NCBI GenBank assembly: GCA_900551075.1
Contig: URVB01000001.1
Location: 124,001-188,000 of the forward strand
Direction: 5' to 3'
Source: an uncultured Blautia sp.
GTDB taxonomy: Bacteria; Bacillota; Clostridia; Lachnospirales; Lachnospiraceae
DNA: 64,000 nt
Shown piece by piece: positions 51,467 through 60,388 of the stretch. The stretch's first letter is position 1, and each line of letters starts with the position of its first letter. The position numbers and the translations under genes were made by a program. Below the pieces are notes generated by a model. That model had not been told where the DNA came from and did not search any database. It saw only the letters and a list, made by a program, of their open reading frames with translations.

Positions 51467-52984
51467 TTAAATGTTCCATTTAATTTCTATTACATCCTCA
51501 TCAATCTCTATCTTATCTATGAGAATATCGGCAACACGCTGCTTATCATCCAAACTTAAATCTTCCCATTTTTCAATAAAGTCTGTGATTTTGTCCAGTT
51601 TCTCAGAGGGCTGGCTGGTATTTGTCTGAACCAGCTTTTCCTGCAGAGAACGTTTTTCCTTATCCAATTCTTCAATACGCTGATTAATATAATTCATCAG
51701 CGTATCATTGGCTTCGGATACCTTTTCAAGCAGAGATTTTATTTCTTTCTCAATTTCGGCAATTCTGACTTTACTGGAATGTTCCATAGGTGCAGTGACC
51801 GTTTCCAGTTCATCGGAAAGATATTGAAATCCGGCGAGCTGTTTCTTCATCTCCTGCAATACATAGTCTTCAAACACATCCGCATAAATGGTGTGTCCTG
51901 CTCCTTTACATTTGATGGAATATCTGGCTCCTGAGCACTGGAAATACCGTCCGGCCCTCGTATTCGATTTCGTTACCGTATAGGCATAACCGCACTTTTT
52001 ACATTTTACCTTCCCGTTCAGCCATGTCCGCTTGCCCTTACAGGTTCTTGCCGACTGCCTGTTTTTCATGATTTTCCATCTGCATTTCAGCCAGACAGAA
52101 GAATCAATAACCCCTTGGTGTGGGGCAATCACCACATCTCTGTCCACAAGGTCATACTGCTTCTTTTTTGTTTTGTCACCGTTAATCCCTTTATAAAGGA
52201 AAATACCGTTGGTGCCGATATAATCACTTGCCGGATTGATGATATTGGAGCCCTGGCTTTCAAAAAAATCATAAATATCCATATCTGCCTTCACATACAC
52301 CGGATTCCGAATGATTTCACTGATTCTCGCCGTACACCATGCAGCGCCTCGTTTTTCCTTAAAGCCTCTGTTTAGCAGCTCCCGCATGACAGCACCCAGT
52401 GTCATATCCGGTTCGGAATATAATTCATAAATCAGTTTGATTACTTTTATTTCGTCCGGCTCCGGCTCGAATACAGACGTATGAATCCCGTTTATGATGG
52501 CATCCTTTAGCTGAAATCCATACGGCACACGGCCGCCCATATAATAACCCTTCTGGCTTTTGGTCGCATAGGCGTCAGTGATTCGCTTCTGAATGGTTTC
52601 CCGTTCCAACTGTGCAAATACAATCGAAATATTCAGCATGGCATTTCCAATCGGTGTGGAAGTGTCGAATCTCTCCGTAGAAGAAACAAATTCTACATGA
52701 TATTCCTGAAAAATTTCCATCATATTTGAGAAATCCAGAATGGAACGGCTGATTCTGTCCAGCTTATAAACGATGACACGTTTAATCTTTCCTGCCCGAA
52801 TATCCTCCAGCATCCGGGTAAATGCCGGACGATTGGTATTTTTTCCGCTAAAGCCTTTGTCAATGTACGTTTCATATTCAGCTCCACGGGTTTCGTATTT
52901 ACAGAACTCAAGCTGATTTTCGATGGAGATACTGTCTTTTTTATCCAGTGACTGTCTTGCATACAGCGCATCGATTGGATACAT
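51467..52984 (-). CDS. Large serine recombinase of element 3
   Basis: The 505-residue recombinase starts at ATG 52984 (GGGAGG 8 nt upstream). The catalytic serine is S12 in ALYARQSLDKKDSIS. Resolvase landmarks are YIDKGFSGKNTNRPAF, YKLDRISRSILDF and FAQLERETIQKRI. A recombinase domain follows (GGRVPYGFQLKD), then the zinc ribbon KCKKCGYAYTV...FQCSGA...CKGAG and a coiled coil. The N-terminal domain is of the SpoIVCA/skin-like type by pattern. Its stop is 97 nt from the element end. Confidence 0.93.
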   Translation of the reverse strand: MYPIDALYARQSLDKKDSISIENQLEFCKYETRGAEYETYIDKGFSGKNTNRPAFTRMLEDIRAGKIKRVIVYKLDRISRSILDFSNMMEIFQEYHVEFVSSTERFDTSTPIGNAMLNISIVFAQLERETIQKRITDAYATKSQKGYYMGGRVPYGFQLKDAIINGIHTSVFEPEPDEIKVIKLIYELYSEPDMTLGAVMRELLNRGFKEKRGAAWCTARISEIIRNPVYVKADMDIYDFFESQGSNIINPASDYIGTNGIFLYKGINGDKTKKKQYDLVDRDVVIAPHQGVIDSSVWLKCRWKIMKNRQSARTCKGKRTWLNGKVKCKKCGYAYTVTKSNTRAGRYFQCSGARYSIKCKGAGHTIYADVFEDYVLQEMKKQLAGFQYLSDELETVTAPMEHSSKVRIAEIEKEIKSLLEKVSEANDTLMNYINQRIEELDKEKRSLQEKLVQTNTSQPSEKLDKITDFIEKWEDLSLDDKQRVADILIDKIEIDEDVIEIKWNI

Positions 52985-53070
52985 AGCACATACCTCCCTT
53001 ACCATGTGCAAGCAGTCACTCTCCATTTACGTTTCTGTATAACACAGATTTAGCCGATGAAAAGATGAAT

Positions 53071-53235
53071 CTACACATATCGCTTAAATACAGTGTATAA
53101 TTCTCTTCGCATTTCACGCTGAAGCTGATTTGTTTTGTCCGTGGCATACTGTGGATGTTTGCTGATTACACGAAAATGCATATTGTCAACATGAATCTCT
53201 TTTAATTCTTCTACTTTTTCTGCTATCCGGTTCAT
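53071..53235 (-). CDS. Small 54-residue protein upstream of recombinase 3
   Basis: Starts MNRIAEKVEELKEIHVDNMH at ATG 53235 with GGGGGA upstream, then FRVISKHPQYATDKTNQLQR. It ends 86 nt before the recombinase start. Charged and helical, with no family recognised; the place suggests an accessory recombination factor. Confidence 0.55.
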   Translation of the reverse strand: MNRIAEKVEELKEIHVDNMHFRVISKHPQYATDKTNQLQREMRRELYTVFKRYV

Positions 53236-53650
53236 ATTAAAATCCCCCATATATCCTATTTTTGCTACATTTTGTCCTATTCCTGAATCTGCAAGACCAG
53301 TCTGATTTTTCATTCAAGGTTCTGATCTCATTGACGGACGATTTTTCACGCCCCTCTTAACCAGTTTTCTGATTAACCCGCCGTTGATTGCCGAGCCACC
53401 CCAAGGAGTTGCACCTGTTAGATGTGAGTGCCATTATATGCTTATCGCTGATTTCGGTTCCTCTGATTGTCAAGCTACGAAAGCGGAATCCGCTTTTGGC
53501 AGGGACAGCATACCACACAATTTTCAACAACAGCACTTCTTGCAACCGGCTCAATTTGGCCGGAATAGACAGGATAAAAATTGCAGAAATACAATTATAT
53601 TGATTGACGCAAGGCAGTTATGGGAATAAAATAGAATCAAGGCATTGGTT
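53236..53650. other. 415-bp stretch without a supported gene
   Basis: Open frames on both strands (e.g. minus 53357-53554) have no RBS and read like pieces of disrupted genes. I see no terminator, att-like repeat or RNA. It is probably a deletion scar inside element 3. Confidence 0.4.
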
Positions 53651-54225
53651 ATGCTTTTATCGGGTAAAATAAATACGCAGCTTTTGAGCAGAATGATTGA
53701 ACACAAATATTTTTTACCGCTGATGGATTATGCGGAAGCCTATTTTGAAAGTGCTCACAATGAAGGTTTTCTTAGCGGAAATGACATCATAAACATGGCA
53801 GTAACAGATATATCTGAATATGTCAAAGACCATCCCTCTGTGAAGACGAAGGGAGAAAGGACATCCGACATCTGAATGCTCAAAAAGTTACTGGTTCAGA
53901 AGCTGACCTGCAGAAACTAAATACCATGTTTATGCAGATTATGAAAGATGTAAAGAAACAATACGGCGAAGAAACATCCGACATTTCCAGACAAGAAATG
54001 CAGGAACAGATGCAGGCAATTCACAATGAAGCGTTAGCTGCCAATAAGCAGGGAGATTTGGATGCTCACAAAATGGCTGACATTACCTCTAAAATAGTGC
54101 AGCCGCTTGGGTTTGATGAAGAACAAATGCAGGCATTCAAAAATCTGATGATAGATATATTTCATGAGGAAACCGACAATGAAAATATTTCGGAAATAAT
54201 GATGAATGGAACCGATAATGGATAA
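53651..54225 (+). pseudogene. Remnants of a conjugative-element gene in two frames
   Basis: Frame 1 (53651-53875) encodes LLSGKINTQLLSRMIEHKYF and FESAHNEGFLSGNDIINMAV, similar to the N-terminus of proteins near antirestriction genes in clostridial transposons. The second frame can be read from about 53846 (DIRHLNAQKVTGSEADLQKL) through MFMQIMKDVKKQYGEETSDI to 54225. Neither has a good RBS and the two overlap in different phases, so they look like a frameshifted or fused relic. Function not assignable. Confidence 0.4.
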
Positions 54226-54269
54226 TAGTTTTAATTGATGAATGAACAGCACAGAAAGGAGACATGGCA

Positions 54270-54446
54270 ATGACAAAAACAGAAGCATGGAATTATGCAA
54301 TCGGCTTAATTAAGGTGGATGGATTGGAGCCAACACCGGAATTTAAGGAATATATTGAAAAAGAAAAAAATGGTACGGCAACTATGGAGGATTTGAAGGT
54401 TTTTCTGGATAAAAAATATAAAGTGAAAGATACTGCCAATGCGTGA
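54270..54446 (+). CDS. VbhA-type antitoxin for Fic protein
   Basis: A 58-residue protein, MTKTEAWNYAIGLIKVDGLE followed by PTPEFKEYIEKEKNGTATME. The PTPEF and C-terminal helix pattern match VbhA antitoxins, whose helix occludes the ATP site of Fic. The usual inhibitory Ser-x3-Glu is not conserved: the acid is D and the serine position is not S. I chose the second ATG because AAAGGAG then has an 8-nt spacing. It overlaps fic by 8 nt. Confidence 0.75.
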   Translation: MTKTEAWNYAIGLIKVDGLEPTPEFKEYIEKEKNGTATMEDLKVFLDKKYKVKDTANA

Positions 54447-55062
54447 TATATATCTTTATGATGATTGTCCTGTGCTCATCAATAAGCTGGGAATCAAAGA
54501 GCAAAAACTATTAGATGACGCAGAAGCCGATTATGTTTCTTATCGTTTAAGAGAACTGGCAATTCACCCGTTGACAGGGGATTACAGTTATCAGCATCTG
54601 CTGCAAATGCACTTTACCATATTTCAAGACTTATATGAATGGGCCGGAACGCAGCGGAAACTGAATATCTACAAAGAAGAACCTGTTTTAGGCGGTCTTT
54701 CTGTAGAATACTCTGACACCTTGGATATTGCCAGAGATGCACAACAAATCCTAGTGGAAATGACAGCTAAGAACTGGCAAAAAATGAATGTATCAGAAAA
54801 GGCATTAGAATTTACAGATTCCATGGCAAAATTATGGAAAGTCCACTGTTTCCGTGAAGGGAATACCAGAACAGTAATTACGTTTTGCTGTCAGTATGCC
54901 GATGAAAAAATCCAGCATATTGACCGGGAATTATTTGAGAAAAACAGCCAGTATATGCGGACGGCTCTTGTAGCCTACAACGCTGTTTTCAGCGACATGG
55001 GAGATTTGTCAAAGAAAGAATACCTGAGACGGATTGTAGCGGATGCATTTGGAAATTTGTGA
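54439..55062 (+). CDS. Fic-family AMP-transferase toxin
   Basis: The 207-residue Fic/DOC enzyme transfers AMP (or another NMP) from nucleotide to a protein target. The core motif is HCFREGNTR (136-144), matching HxFx(D/E)GNxxR with all key residues, and a beta-hairpin flap lies ahead (KEEPVLGGLSVEY). The start overlaps the VbhA-like gene, typical of a type II FicTA pair. Bartonella VbhT targets gyrase; the target here is unknown. Intact despite the decayed surroundings, as expected of an addiction module. Confidence 0.88.
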   Translation: MRDIYLYDDCPVLINKLGIKEQKLLDDAEADYVSYRLRELAIHPLTGDYSYQHLLQMHFTIFQDLYEWAGTQRKLNIYKEEPVLGGLSVEYSDTLDIARDAQQILVEMTAKNWQKMNVSEKALEFTDSMAKLWKVHCFREGNTRTVITFCCQYADEKIQHIDRELFEKNSQYMRTALVAYNAVFSDMGDLSKKEYLRRIVADAFGNL

Positions 55063-55415
55063 TTATGTTTTGTAAAAATGGTGTTATACTAAACAATAGA
55101 TATAGGCGGGTGTTAAGAGCAAAGATCAAAATTGATAAAAACGAAGACCTTAAGAAAATCAGAAATATGGCGGGGAAAAGTGCATCTTACATGAGCGAAT
55201 TTTTAAAGAATTATGGTAGCAACGACTGCTGTTATATGTGGCGTTGCAAAAGGTGTTGTTGTAGCAAAGGGTAAAATTGTAGAATACCAGCAAAAAAGTA
55301 AAAAAGACTATGCTTATTACTCTTATATTACAACATTTTTCTCAATATAAGGGGCTGTCGGTTAATCAATGTCAATAACTTAAGTTTACAGGTATTGATT
55401 TCAGCCTACAAAACC

Positions 55416-55456
55416 CAATGACCAAAAGTGTTTTTCTTGCTTTTGGTCATTTTTTT
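55416..55456 (+). terminator. Terminator just inside the IS left end
   Basis: AATGACCAAAAG (55416-55427) pairs perfectly with CTTTTGGTCATT (55439-55450), followed by TTTTT. Strong in the plus direction, where it would end transcripts coming from fic. Confidence 0.8.
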
Positions 55457-55513
55457 GCACGACAAATAAAACAGATGAAAAATCTGCTTTTTCCCATGCT
55501 ATTTTATTTCAAC

Positions 55514-55997
55514 CTATGTTATTCTGTATAAGAAGCTGGTCGCTGAGTTGGGGCTGACTTTTCGCGGAGCCTTTCGCCCTTCTCTGACCGGAAGAATATT
55601 CTTCCGAATGAAAACTTCCAAATCTGGTGGAGGTATTCTGTTTCTGAAATATTCTCGGCAAATGAAAACAGCTACCGTGAAGTTAATCTGGTAGGTATAC
55701 TTTCTGTCTTTCTGCTGAATTACAGCTTTGGCTTCATTGGGAGAACGTCCAGACTGAATGACAGCATCGACATAGATTCGGTTCTTTAAATCACACAGTG
55801 CATTCACCGGAGCCATCGCAGGCAAGCAGGCGAAATCCCCGGTAAGTATCGAGTGACAAAAAAGAATTATTAAAAGAATGGAATAAGAAATCCATAGCCC
55901 CCGGCAATAATTTCCGGCGTTGTTGACAAAAGGCAGACACCGAAGCCATAAAATCCCTTCCAGGCTGTTTTACAAACAGGTGAGCTACGGATTCCAT
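55514..55997 (-). pseudogene. IS4-family transposase remnant
   Basis: The upstream piece (minus, up to 55997) reads FNNSFLSLDTYRGFRLLACD, the N-terminal landmark of IS4 transposases. The downstream piece reads NALCDLKNRIYVDAVIQSGR and then jumps to YTYQINFTVAVFICREYFRN, the C-terminus. The catalytic DDE middle is largely missing and the pieces are in different frames. Not functional. Confidence 0.8.
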
Positions 55998-56180
55998 CTA
56001 GTGGCTTCGCCGCAAATTTTGTATGATTTGTCAAGCCTTTTTAATTATTACAAAAAAAGAGCAGGTCATACATTTATATAACCTACTCTTGAAGGGGCTC
56101 TTCTTAACTTATTGGCATTGATTTCCCGACAGCCCCTTTTATAGCTAAAATTTCTATCATTCCGTTGATCGAAAACCATA

Positions 56181-56798
56181 TCATATTTTGCATTCGTTTT
56201 TCAAACGATTAAGTACATGTGTAATGGCAAACATTACTGTTTCGTAGTGCATATAATCAAGAATATTCTTATCCACCAAAATTTGTAAACTTGCGTTAAA
56301 TTCTTCGTCAGATTCCCAAAAACGCAGAATCAACGGAAGGAAAGAAAACATATCCAACTCATAAGCAACGTCTCCTTTATCTGCTTTTCTTCCACAAAGC
56401 GTTTCACAGGCATAAGCCAGTTGATTGGCTTTTCCGTCAAAATATTCTCCAGCATTTTCAAAAAAATCTCCTTCCTTCGCTAAAGAGCCACCATAAATAG
56501 AGGAAAGGCTTCTTACATTTACCCATTCATTAGCAAGATGACAATTTTCTCTGGAATAGCAAAGCACATCATATATAGTCATAGTTTCATTGTAATCGGC
56601 CTTTTCTTCTGTATGAAAGGAATCATTTGACCAACTTACACTTCCTGTTATACGATTAATTCGATATATTCTTCCCACAAAAAAAATATAAAGATACATT
56701 TCGTCATGTTCCAAATCAAATTTTTGAATCATATCTTCCTGATTGTATTGTAAAAATCTAATTGCTATATTATTTTTCATTTTTTCGTAGTTAGACAT
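56181..56798 (-). CDS. DUF3786-family protein
   Basis: The 205-residue protein begins MSNYEKMKNNIAIRFLQYNQ and contains HDEMYLYIFFVGRIYRINRI, YDVLCYSRENCHLANEWVNV and ELDMFSFLPLILRFWESDEE, the pattern of DUF3786. Members occur in anaerobes, function unresolved. Full length with no frameshift. Not obviously linked to the surrounding mobile debris; it may be hitch-hiking cargo. Confidence 0.75.
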   Translation of the reverse strand: MSNYEKMKNNIAIRFLQYNQEDMIQKFDLEHDEMYLYIFFVGRIYRINRITGSVSWSNDSFHTEEKADYNETMTIYDVLCYSRENCHLANEWVNVRSLSSIYGGSLAKEGDFFENAGEYFDGKANQLAYACETLCGRKADKGDVAYELDMFSFLPLILRFWESDEEFNASLQILVDKNILDYMHYETVMFAITHVLNRLKNECKI

Positions 56799-56879
56799 CT
56801 TATTTTCTATACCTCATAACCCTTAATTTATCAAAATTATAACACAGCAAAGCGAAACTTGTATAGTGTGAACATTTGA

Positions 56880-57644
56880 CTATCTTCTCTCTGTCCTATG
56901 ATGTTTCCGGACATTTTCATTCCTGCTAATTTGTCTTTCCTGATTATACTGGTTACTCTTTTGTTTTCCAAACTCCAACCGTTCTTCCATGTTGGTGTAT
57001 CCTTTGATATGCGCATCCCGGCATTTTTTGAATTTTTCGGAAAGCCCTCTGTTATCAAGCATGACAGACTTCAATTCCCAATCGTATTTCATTTGTTCTA
57101 TATTGGATGAACTCTCTTTAAGACGATTATATTGATTGCGGATTTCATCATAAGAATCTGATAAAATATCATAATCCTTCGATAATCTATCAAACCTTCT
57201 TTTCAGACTATGGTATTTCTCCAGCAGGTTATCGTGCAATTCCCGCAAAGATGCCGTAGCTTTTTTGCCCGCTTCGGCAATCTTTTGAGGAAATGAGCGT
57301 TCTTGTTCATCCAATTTCTGCTGTACTTCAAGCGCCCAGTTTCTTTGAAATTGAGAATTCCTTTCTTCACATTTCAGCTCTTGCTTAACCTTGGCTAATT
57401 CCTTTTCTAATTTGGGGTAATCTCCAACGGGAACCACACGTTCCTGAGGATGATCTATATCTGCAATGCGCTGTTTCAGCAGTTCATTTTCCGCCTGCTT
57501 TGCCAGTGCAACAGATTGAGCTTTTTGAACAAGCGGCGTAATACGTTCTTGATATTCTTTCGCCGTTTCGCCCTTAATGACATATTGAAACTGCGTTAAT
57601 GCTGCCGGAATCCTCCGGCGGCTGAAAGCAAAAAACGTGAGCAA
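56880..57644 (-). pseudogene. Truncated coiled-coil protein, probable relaxase tail
   Basis: The 254-codon frame has only a TTG at its 5' end and no RBS. The body is a long charged coiled coil (KLEKELAKVKQELKCEERNS, LRELHDNLLEKYHSLKRRFD) of the kind that ends mobilisation relaxases. The catalytic N-terminal domain is absent, replaced after a junction near 57600-57640. I call it a 5'-truncated remnant. Confidence 0.5.
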
Positions 57645-57792
57645 AAATAAAGTCTGCGCTGCTTGTAAGTTACAGCGGACACAGCTTAATAATTACTGCA
57701 AAAACAAAGTATCCCGAATTGATCTGGCGATACTTGCCAGATTATGTGAATACCTTGATTGTATCCCCAATGATATATGGAAACTGAAATAG
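57637..57792 (+). pseudogene. XRE-type HTH remnant
   Basis: The plus frame reads QRTQLNNYCKNKVSRIDLAI, LARLCEYLDCIPNDIWKLK and stops at 57792. This is the second half of a Cro/CI HTH of the type seen in clostridial mobile elements. The first helices are replaced by an unrelated stretch from a GTG at 57637, suggesting a deletion fused it to the relaxase remnant. Confidence 0.45.
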
Positions 57793-57894
57793 TGCCGCTG
57801 ATGTTCCGGCACACTATTTTTTATGGCAAAATGTTAAAATGACAGGGCATTTTATCGGCTTCAAATGAACATCTTATTTCGCCCTAAATCATAT

Positions 57895-58167
57895 TCATTT
57901 TATCATTTTTGTCACTATGGAGCATTTGGGACACTCCAAGCCATTCTTTAAAAAAGAATCAATGGCGTAGCATGCATCATTGTCTGGCATCAGTGTGATC
58001 GCCAGATATCCACAGACTACAATGTTCATTGCGATATTTTCATTGTCTGCCAGAAAGATGTATAAGTCTGCCGTCTTTTCACAAAAAAGCACCCTTTCGG
58101 ATGCTGAATTTTGGGGAGCAGAGAGTGACGGCCTACACATAAAATTTGTTTGTTTATCGTTGTCCAA
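57895..58167 (-). CDS. Small hypothetical protein at the right end of element 3
   Basis: A 90-codon frame from a TTG at 58167 contains FCEKTADLYIFLADNENIAM and VVCGYLAITLMPDNDACYAI and ends with a CPKC pair. It has no clear RBS. The frame is open right up to the att arm. Weakly supported. Confidence 0.35.
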   Translation of the reverse strand: MDNDKQTNFMCRPSLSAPQNSASERVLFCEKTADLYIFLADNENIAMNIVVCGYLAITLMPDNDACYAIDSFLKNGLECPKCSIVTKMIK

Positions 58168-58168
58168 A

Positions 58169-58215
58169 GTATGCTTACATAACTACGTTTCGGTGAAGCC
58201 CTCAGAAGTATCCAG
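58169..58215 (+). other. attR of element 3
   Basis: The arm 58169-58194 (GTATGCTTACATAACTACGT and onward) mirrors the left arm. The core GA is at 58195-58196 inside TTCGGTGAAGC, then cotJC resumes with AGCCCTCAGAAGTATCC. Confidence 0.82.
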
Positions 58216-58299
58216 GAACAGCTTGATGCCAAAAACTTTTATGCTTTCAATCCCAGCTTTGATATGCCGTGTATGGAAACCTGCAAAGATTGTAAATAA
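58197..58299 (+). CDS. cotJC: cotJC segment 4 of 4
   Basis: Provides the last base of codon 176 and residues 177-209: ALRSIQEQLDAKNFYAFNPS FDM and the cysteine-bearing tail PCMETCKDCK, stop TAA 58297-58299. The segments (194+213+120+103 nt) sum to 630 nt, exactly 210 codons. FNPSFD is the standard CotJC end. The operon terminator follows 31 nt later, confirming this as the true 3' end. Confidence 0.93.
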
Positions 58300-58330
58300 A
58301 TAATGTACACCAGAACTGCCAAATGTATAA

Positions 58331-58366
58331 AGGCATGAATCGTACAATCCGATTCATGCCTTTTTT
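58331..58366 (+). terminator. Terminator of the cotJABC operon
   Basis: AGGCATGAATCG (58331-58342) pairs perfectly with CGATTCATGCCT (58350-58361), followed by TTTTT. It lies directly after cotJC segment 4, so the operon's native end survived all three insertions. Confidence 0.9.
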
Positions 58367-58461
58367 AATTATATTCAGATACAGAATGCGGCATAAAGAG
58401 GAACAGTTTTTTTACCGTCCCCAAAGCATCATGTAAAAAACCAGGGGAATTTCACCGAATA

Positions 58462-60288
58462 TCAGCACTGATCAACACAGAGATATTCCGAGTCCTTTTC
58501 TCTGGTAATGGAGAAAAGAATACCGGAAAACGGTGCTAAATCCAATGTAAGAGTTTTTCCTTTTTTCTGCCTCTTATCAAGTACGGTTTTTTTCCTGGCT
58601 TCCCCAGCGTACTCCTGCCAGTCTGTATTCAGCTCTATCTTCACTTTTCCATCCATCTCCAGATTTATCTCATAACCCTCCTGCAGCTTATCCGAAAAGT
58701 TAAAGACTGCCAGAAACTGCTTATCCAGACCTCTTCGAAGCATTGCATAGATACACCGTTCTTCCTGATGACAATCGGCCCAGCTAAAATTATCCGGATC
58801 GTAATCATTATGAAAGGCTTCATTTTCCATATAAATTCGATTCAGCTCTATCATATACCTGTGGAAAGCATCATGTCTGGGATATTTCAGCATATCCCAA
58901 TCCTGTTCACGGCGTTCATCCCACTCACGGAGCTGCCCAAATTCATTCCCCATAAAATTCAGTTTTTTCCCGGGGTGAACCATCATATACAGATACATTG
59001 CTCTTCCCTGAGGAAATTTTGTCTCATAGTCTCCGTTCATTTTCTGCAGAATCGTCGCTTTTCCATGAACGACCTCATCGTGACAATACTCCAGAAGATA
59101 TTTTTCGTTATAAAAATACATCATGGAAAAGGTCAGCTTATGATAATCCCTGGTACGATACTCAGGCGCACTTTGAAAATATTCCAGCGTATCATGCATA
59201 AATCCCAAATCCCATTTATAATCAAAGCCCAGGCCGCCGTACTCCACCGGCTTCGTCACTCCCGGAAATGAGGTAGAATCCTCCGCAATGAGTATTGCCG
59301 TAGGGTGGCGCTGTTTCAATCCCCGGTTCATCGTTTTCAGGAATTCCAACGTAGAGCCGTTGACCCCTCTGGCCTCATCTCCCTGCCAATAGATCAATCT
59401 GCTGACCGCATCCATGCGCAGACCATCAAAGTGAAATTCACTGAGCCAATAATTGGCTGCCGACTGCAGAAAACAGCGGATTTCACCTCTGGAATGCATG
59501 AAATTGCAGCTTCCCCATTCACTCTCTCCGACTGCTGCATTGGGATATTCATATAAACAGCTTCCATCAAATTCCTTCAGCCCATAGCTGTCTACTGCGA
59601 AATGTACCGGAACAAAATCCATGATTACGCCAATGCCAGACTGATGGCATTTGTCTACCAGCTCTTTTAATTCATCCGGAGTCCCATACCTGGATGTCGG
59701 CGCAAAAAAGCCGGTATTCTGATATCCCCAGGAGCCGTCAAAAGGATGCTCAGAAAGCGGCATCAGCTCGATATGCGTGTAATGATTCTCCTTGACATAT
59801 GGAATCAGGATTTCTGCCAATTCTACATATGTATACCAGTCACTTTCTCCCTCTCCCTTTTTTTTCCAGGAACCGGCATGAATCTCATAAATATTTAAAG
59901 GCTCTCCGTAATCAGCAGTTCTCTCCTGCATCCACCCTGCATCCTGAAACTCATAAGAATCCAAATCGGTTAATATCGAGCAGTCTCCCGGACGTAATTC
60001 CATGCGAAAGCCATAGGGATCACAATGCTCCACCCTCCTGCCGTCGCCCGTATAAATACAATATTTGTACATCTGTCCGTATTCTGCCAGTACCGGCCGG
60101 GAGATGTAGACACCGCTTCCTCCATCCTGATATAGCGGAAACTCTTGCCAATTGCTGAATTCCCCCAGCACTGTCACACCTCTGGCTCCCGGCGCAAACA
60201 CACGGAAGATAAAGCCATCCTTTTCCCTATGCGCTCCAAAATACCGATACATTTCAAATAAATGACCTGTATAAAATTCCTGCTGCAT
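58462..60288 (-). CDS. glgB: 1,4-alpha-glucan branching enzyme
   Basis: GH13 enzyme that creates alpha-1,6 branches in glycogen. In 608 residues it has a CBM48 N-domain (~20-110), the barrel with nucleophile D293 in HFDGLRMDAVSRL and acid/base E336 in LIAEDSTSFP. MDFVPVHFAVDSYGLKEFDG and LMPLSEHPFDGSWGYQ are family hallmarks, and a C-terminal beta domain follows. Length is typical of short Clostridial GlgB. No other glycogen gene is adjacent in the window. Confidence 0.94.
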   Translation of the reverse strand: MQQEFYTGHLFEMYRYFGAHREKDGFIFRVFAPGARGVTVLGEFSNWQEFPLYQDGGSGVYISRPVLAEYGQMYKYCIYTGDGRRVEHCDPYGFRMELRPGDCSILTDLDSYEFQDAGWMQERTADYGEPLNIYEIHAGSWKKKGEGESDWYTYVELAEILIPYVKENHYTHIELMPLSEHPFDGSWGYQNTGFFAPTSRYGTPDELKELVDKCHQSGIGVIMDFVPVHFAVDSYGLKEFDGSCLYEYPNAAVGESEWGSCNFMHSRGEIRCFLQSAANYWLSEFHFDGLRMDAVSRLIYWQGDEARGVNGSTLEFLKTMNRGLKQRHPTAILIAEDSTSFPGVTKPVEYGGLGFDYKWDLGFMHDTLEYFQSAPEYRTRDYHKLTFSMMYFYNEKYLLEYCHDEVVHGKATILQKMNGDYETKFPQGRAMYLYMMVHPGKKLNFMGNEFGQLREWDERREQDWDMLKYPRHDAFHRYMIELNRIYMENEAFHNDYDPDNFSWADCHQEERCIYAMLRRGLDKQFLAVFNFSDKLQEGYEINLEMDGKVKIELNTDWQEYAGEARKKTVLDKRQKKGKTLTLDLAPFSGILFSITREKDSEYLCVDQC

Positions 60289-60388
60289 GATTTTTCCCCT
60301 TTCACCTTCATCTGTGCACCCTGTGAACTATCCATTGTCTTAAGCCAACGGACTTCCCTCTCAGCAGTTAAGTATTTCCATGCGTCAG

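Larger units (their letters stand above)
55351..56136 (-). mobile_element. Internally deleted IS4-type insertion sequence
   Basis: Terminal inverted repeats of ~34 bp, GGGGCTGTCGGTTAATCAAT at 55351 and its near-match on the minus strand ending at 56136, enclose a damaged transposase. At ~786 bp it is about half the length of a full IS4-type element. No convincing target duplication is visible. It lies between the fic gene and the DUF3786 gene. Confidence 0.8.
51367..58196 (-). mobile_element. Element 3: 6.8-kb decayed serine-recombinase element in cotJC
   Basis: A 6830-bp insertion between cotJC segments 3 and 4, bounded by an 11-bp direct repeat with inverted arms. It contains an apparently intact serine recombinase at the left end and a small adjoining gene. 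Broken genes of a larger conjugative/mobilisable element, a Fic/VbhA pair, an IS4-type remnant, a DUF3786 gene, a truncated coiled-coil (relaxase-tail-like) gene and an XRE remnant fill the rest. It no longer looks self-mobile, but the recombinase and ends could still support excision. Confidence 0.85.

Noticed and set aside
55065..55340. Small plus-strand frames after fic, e.g. one starting MFCKNGVILNNRYRRVLRAK
   Set aside because: The reading is split between two frames, has weak start signals and matches no family I know; probably a decayed peptide gene.
22731..58299. Inteins or self-splicing introns as the cause of the cotJC split
   Set aside because: The inserts encode whole sets of genes on both strands and serine recombinases, have inverted arms around GA, and contain stops in the cotJC frame. 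RNA or protein splicing does not fit.
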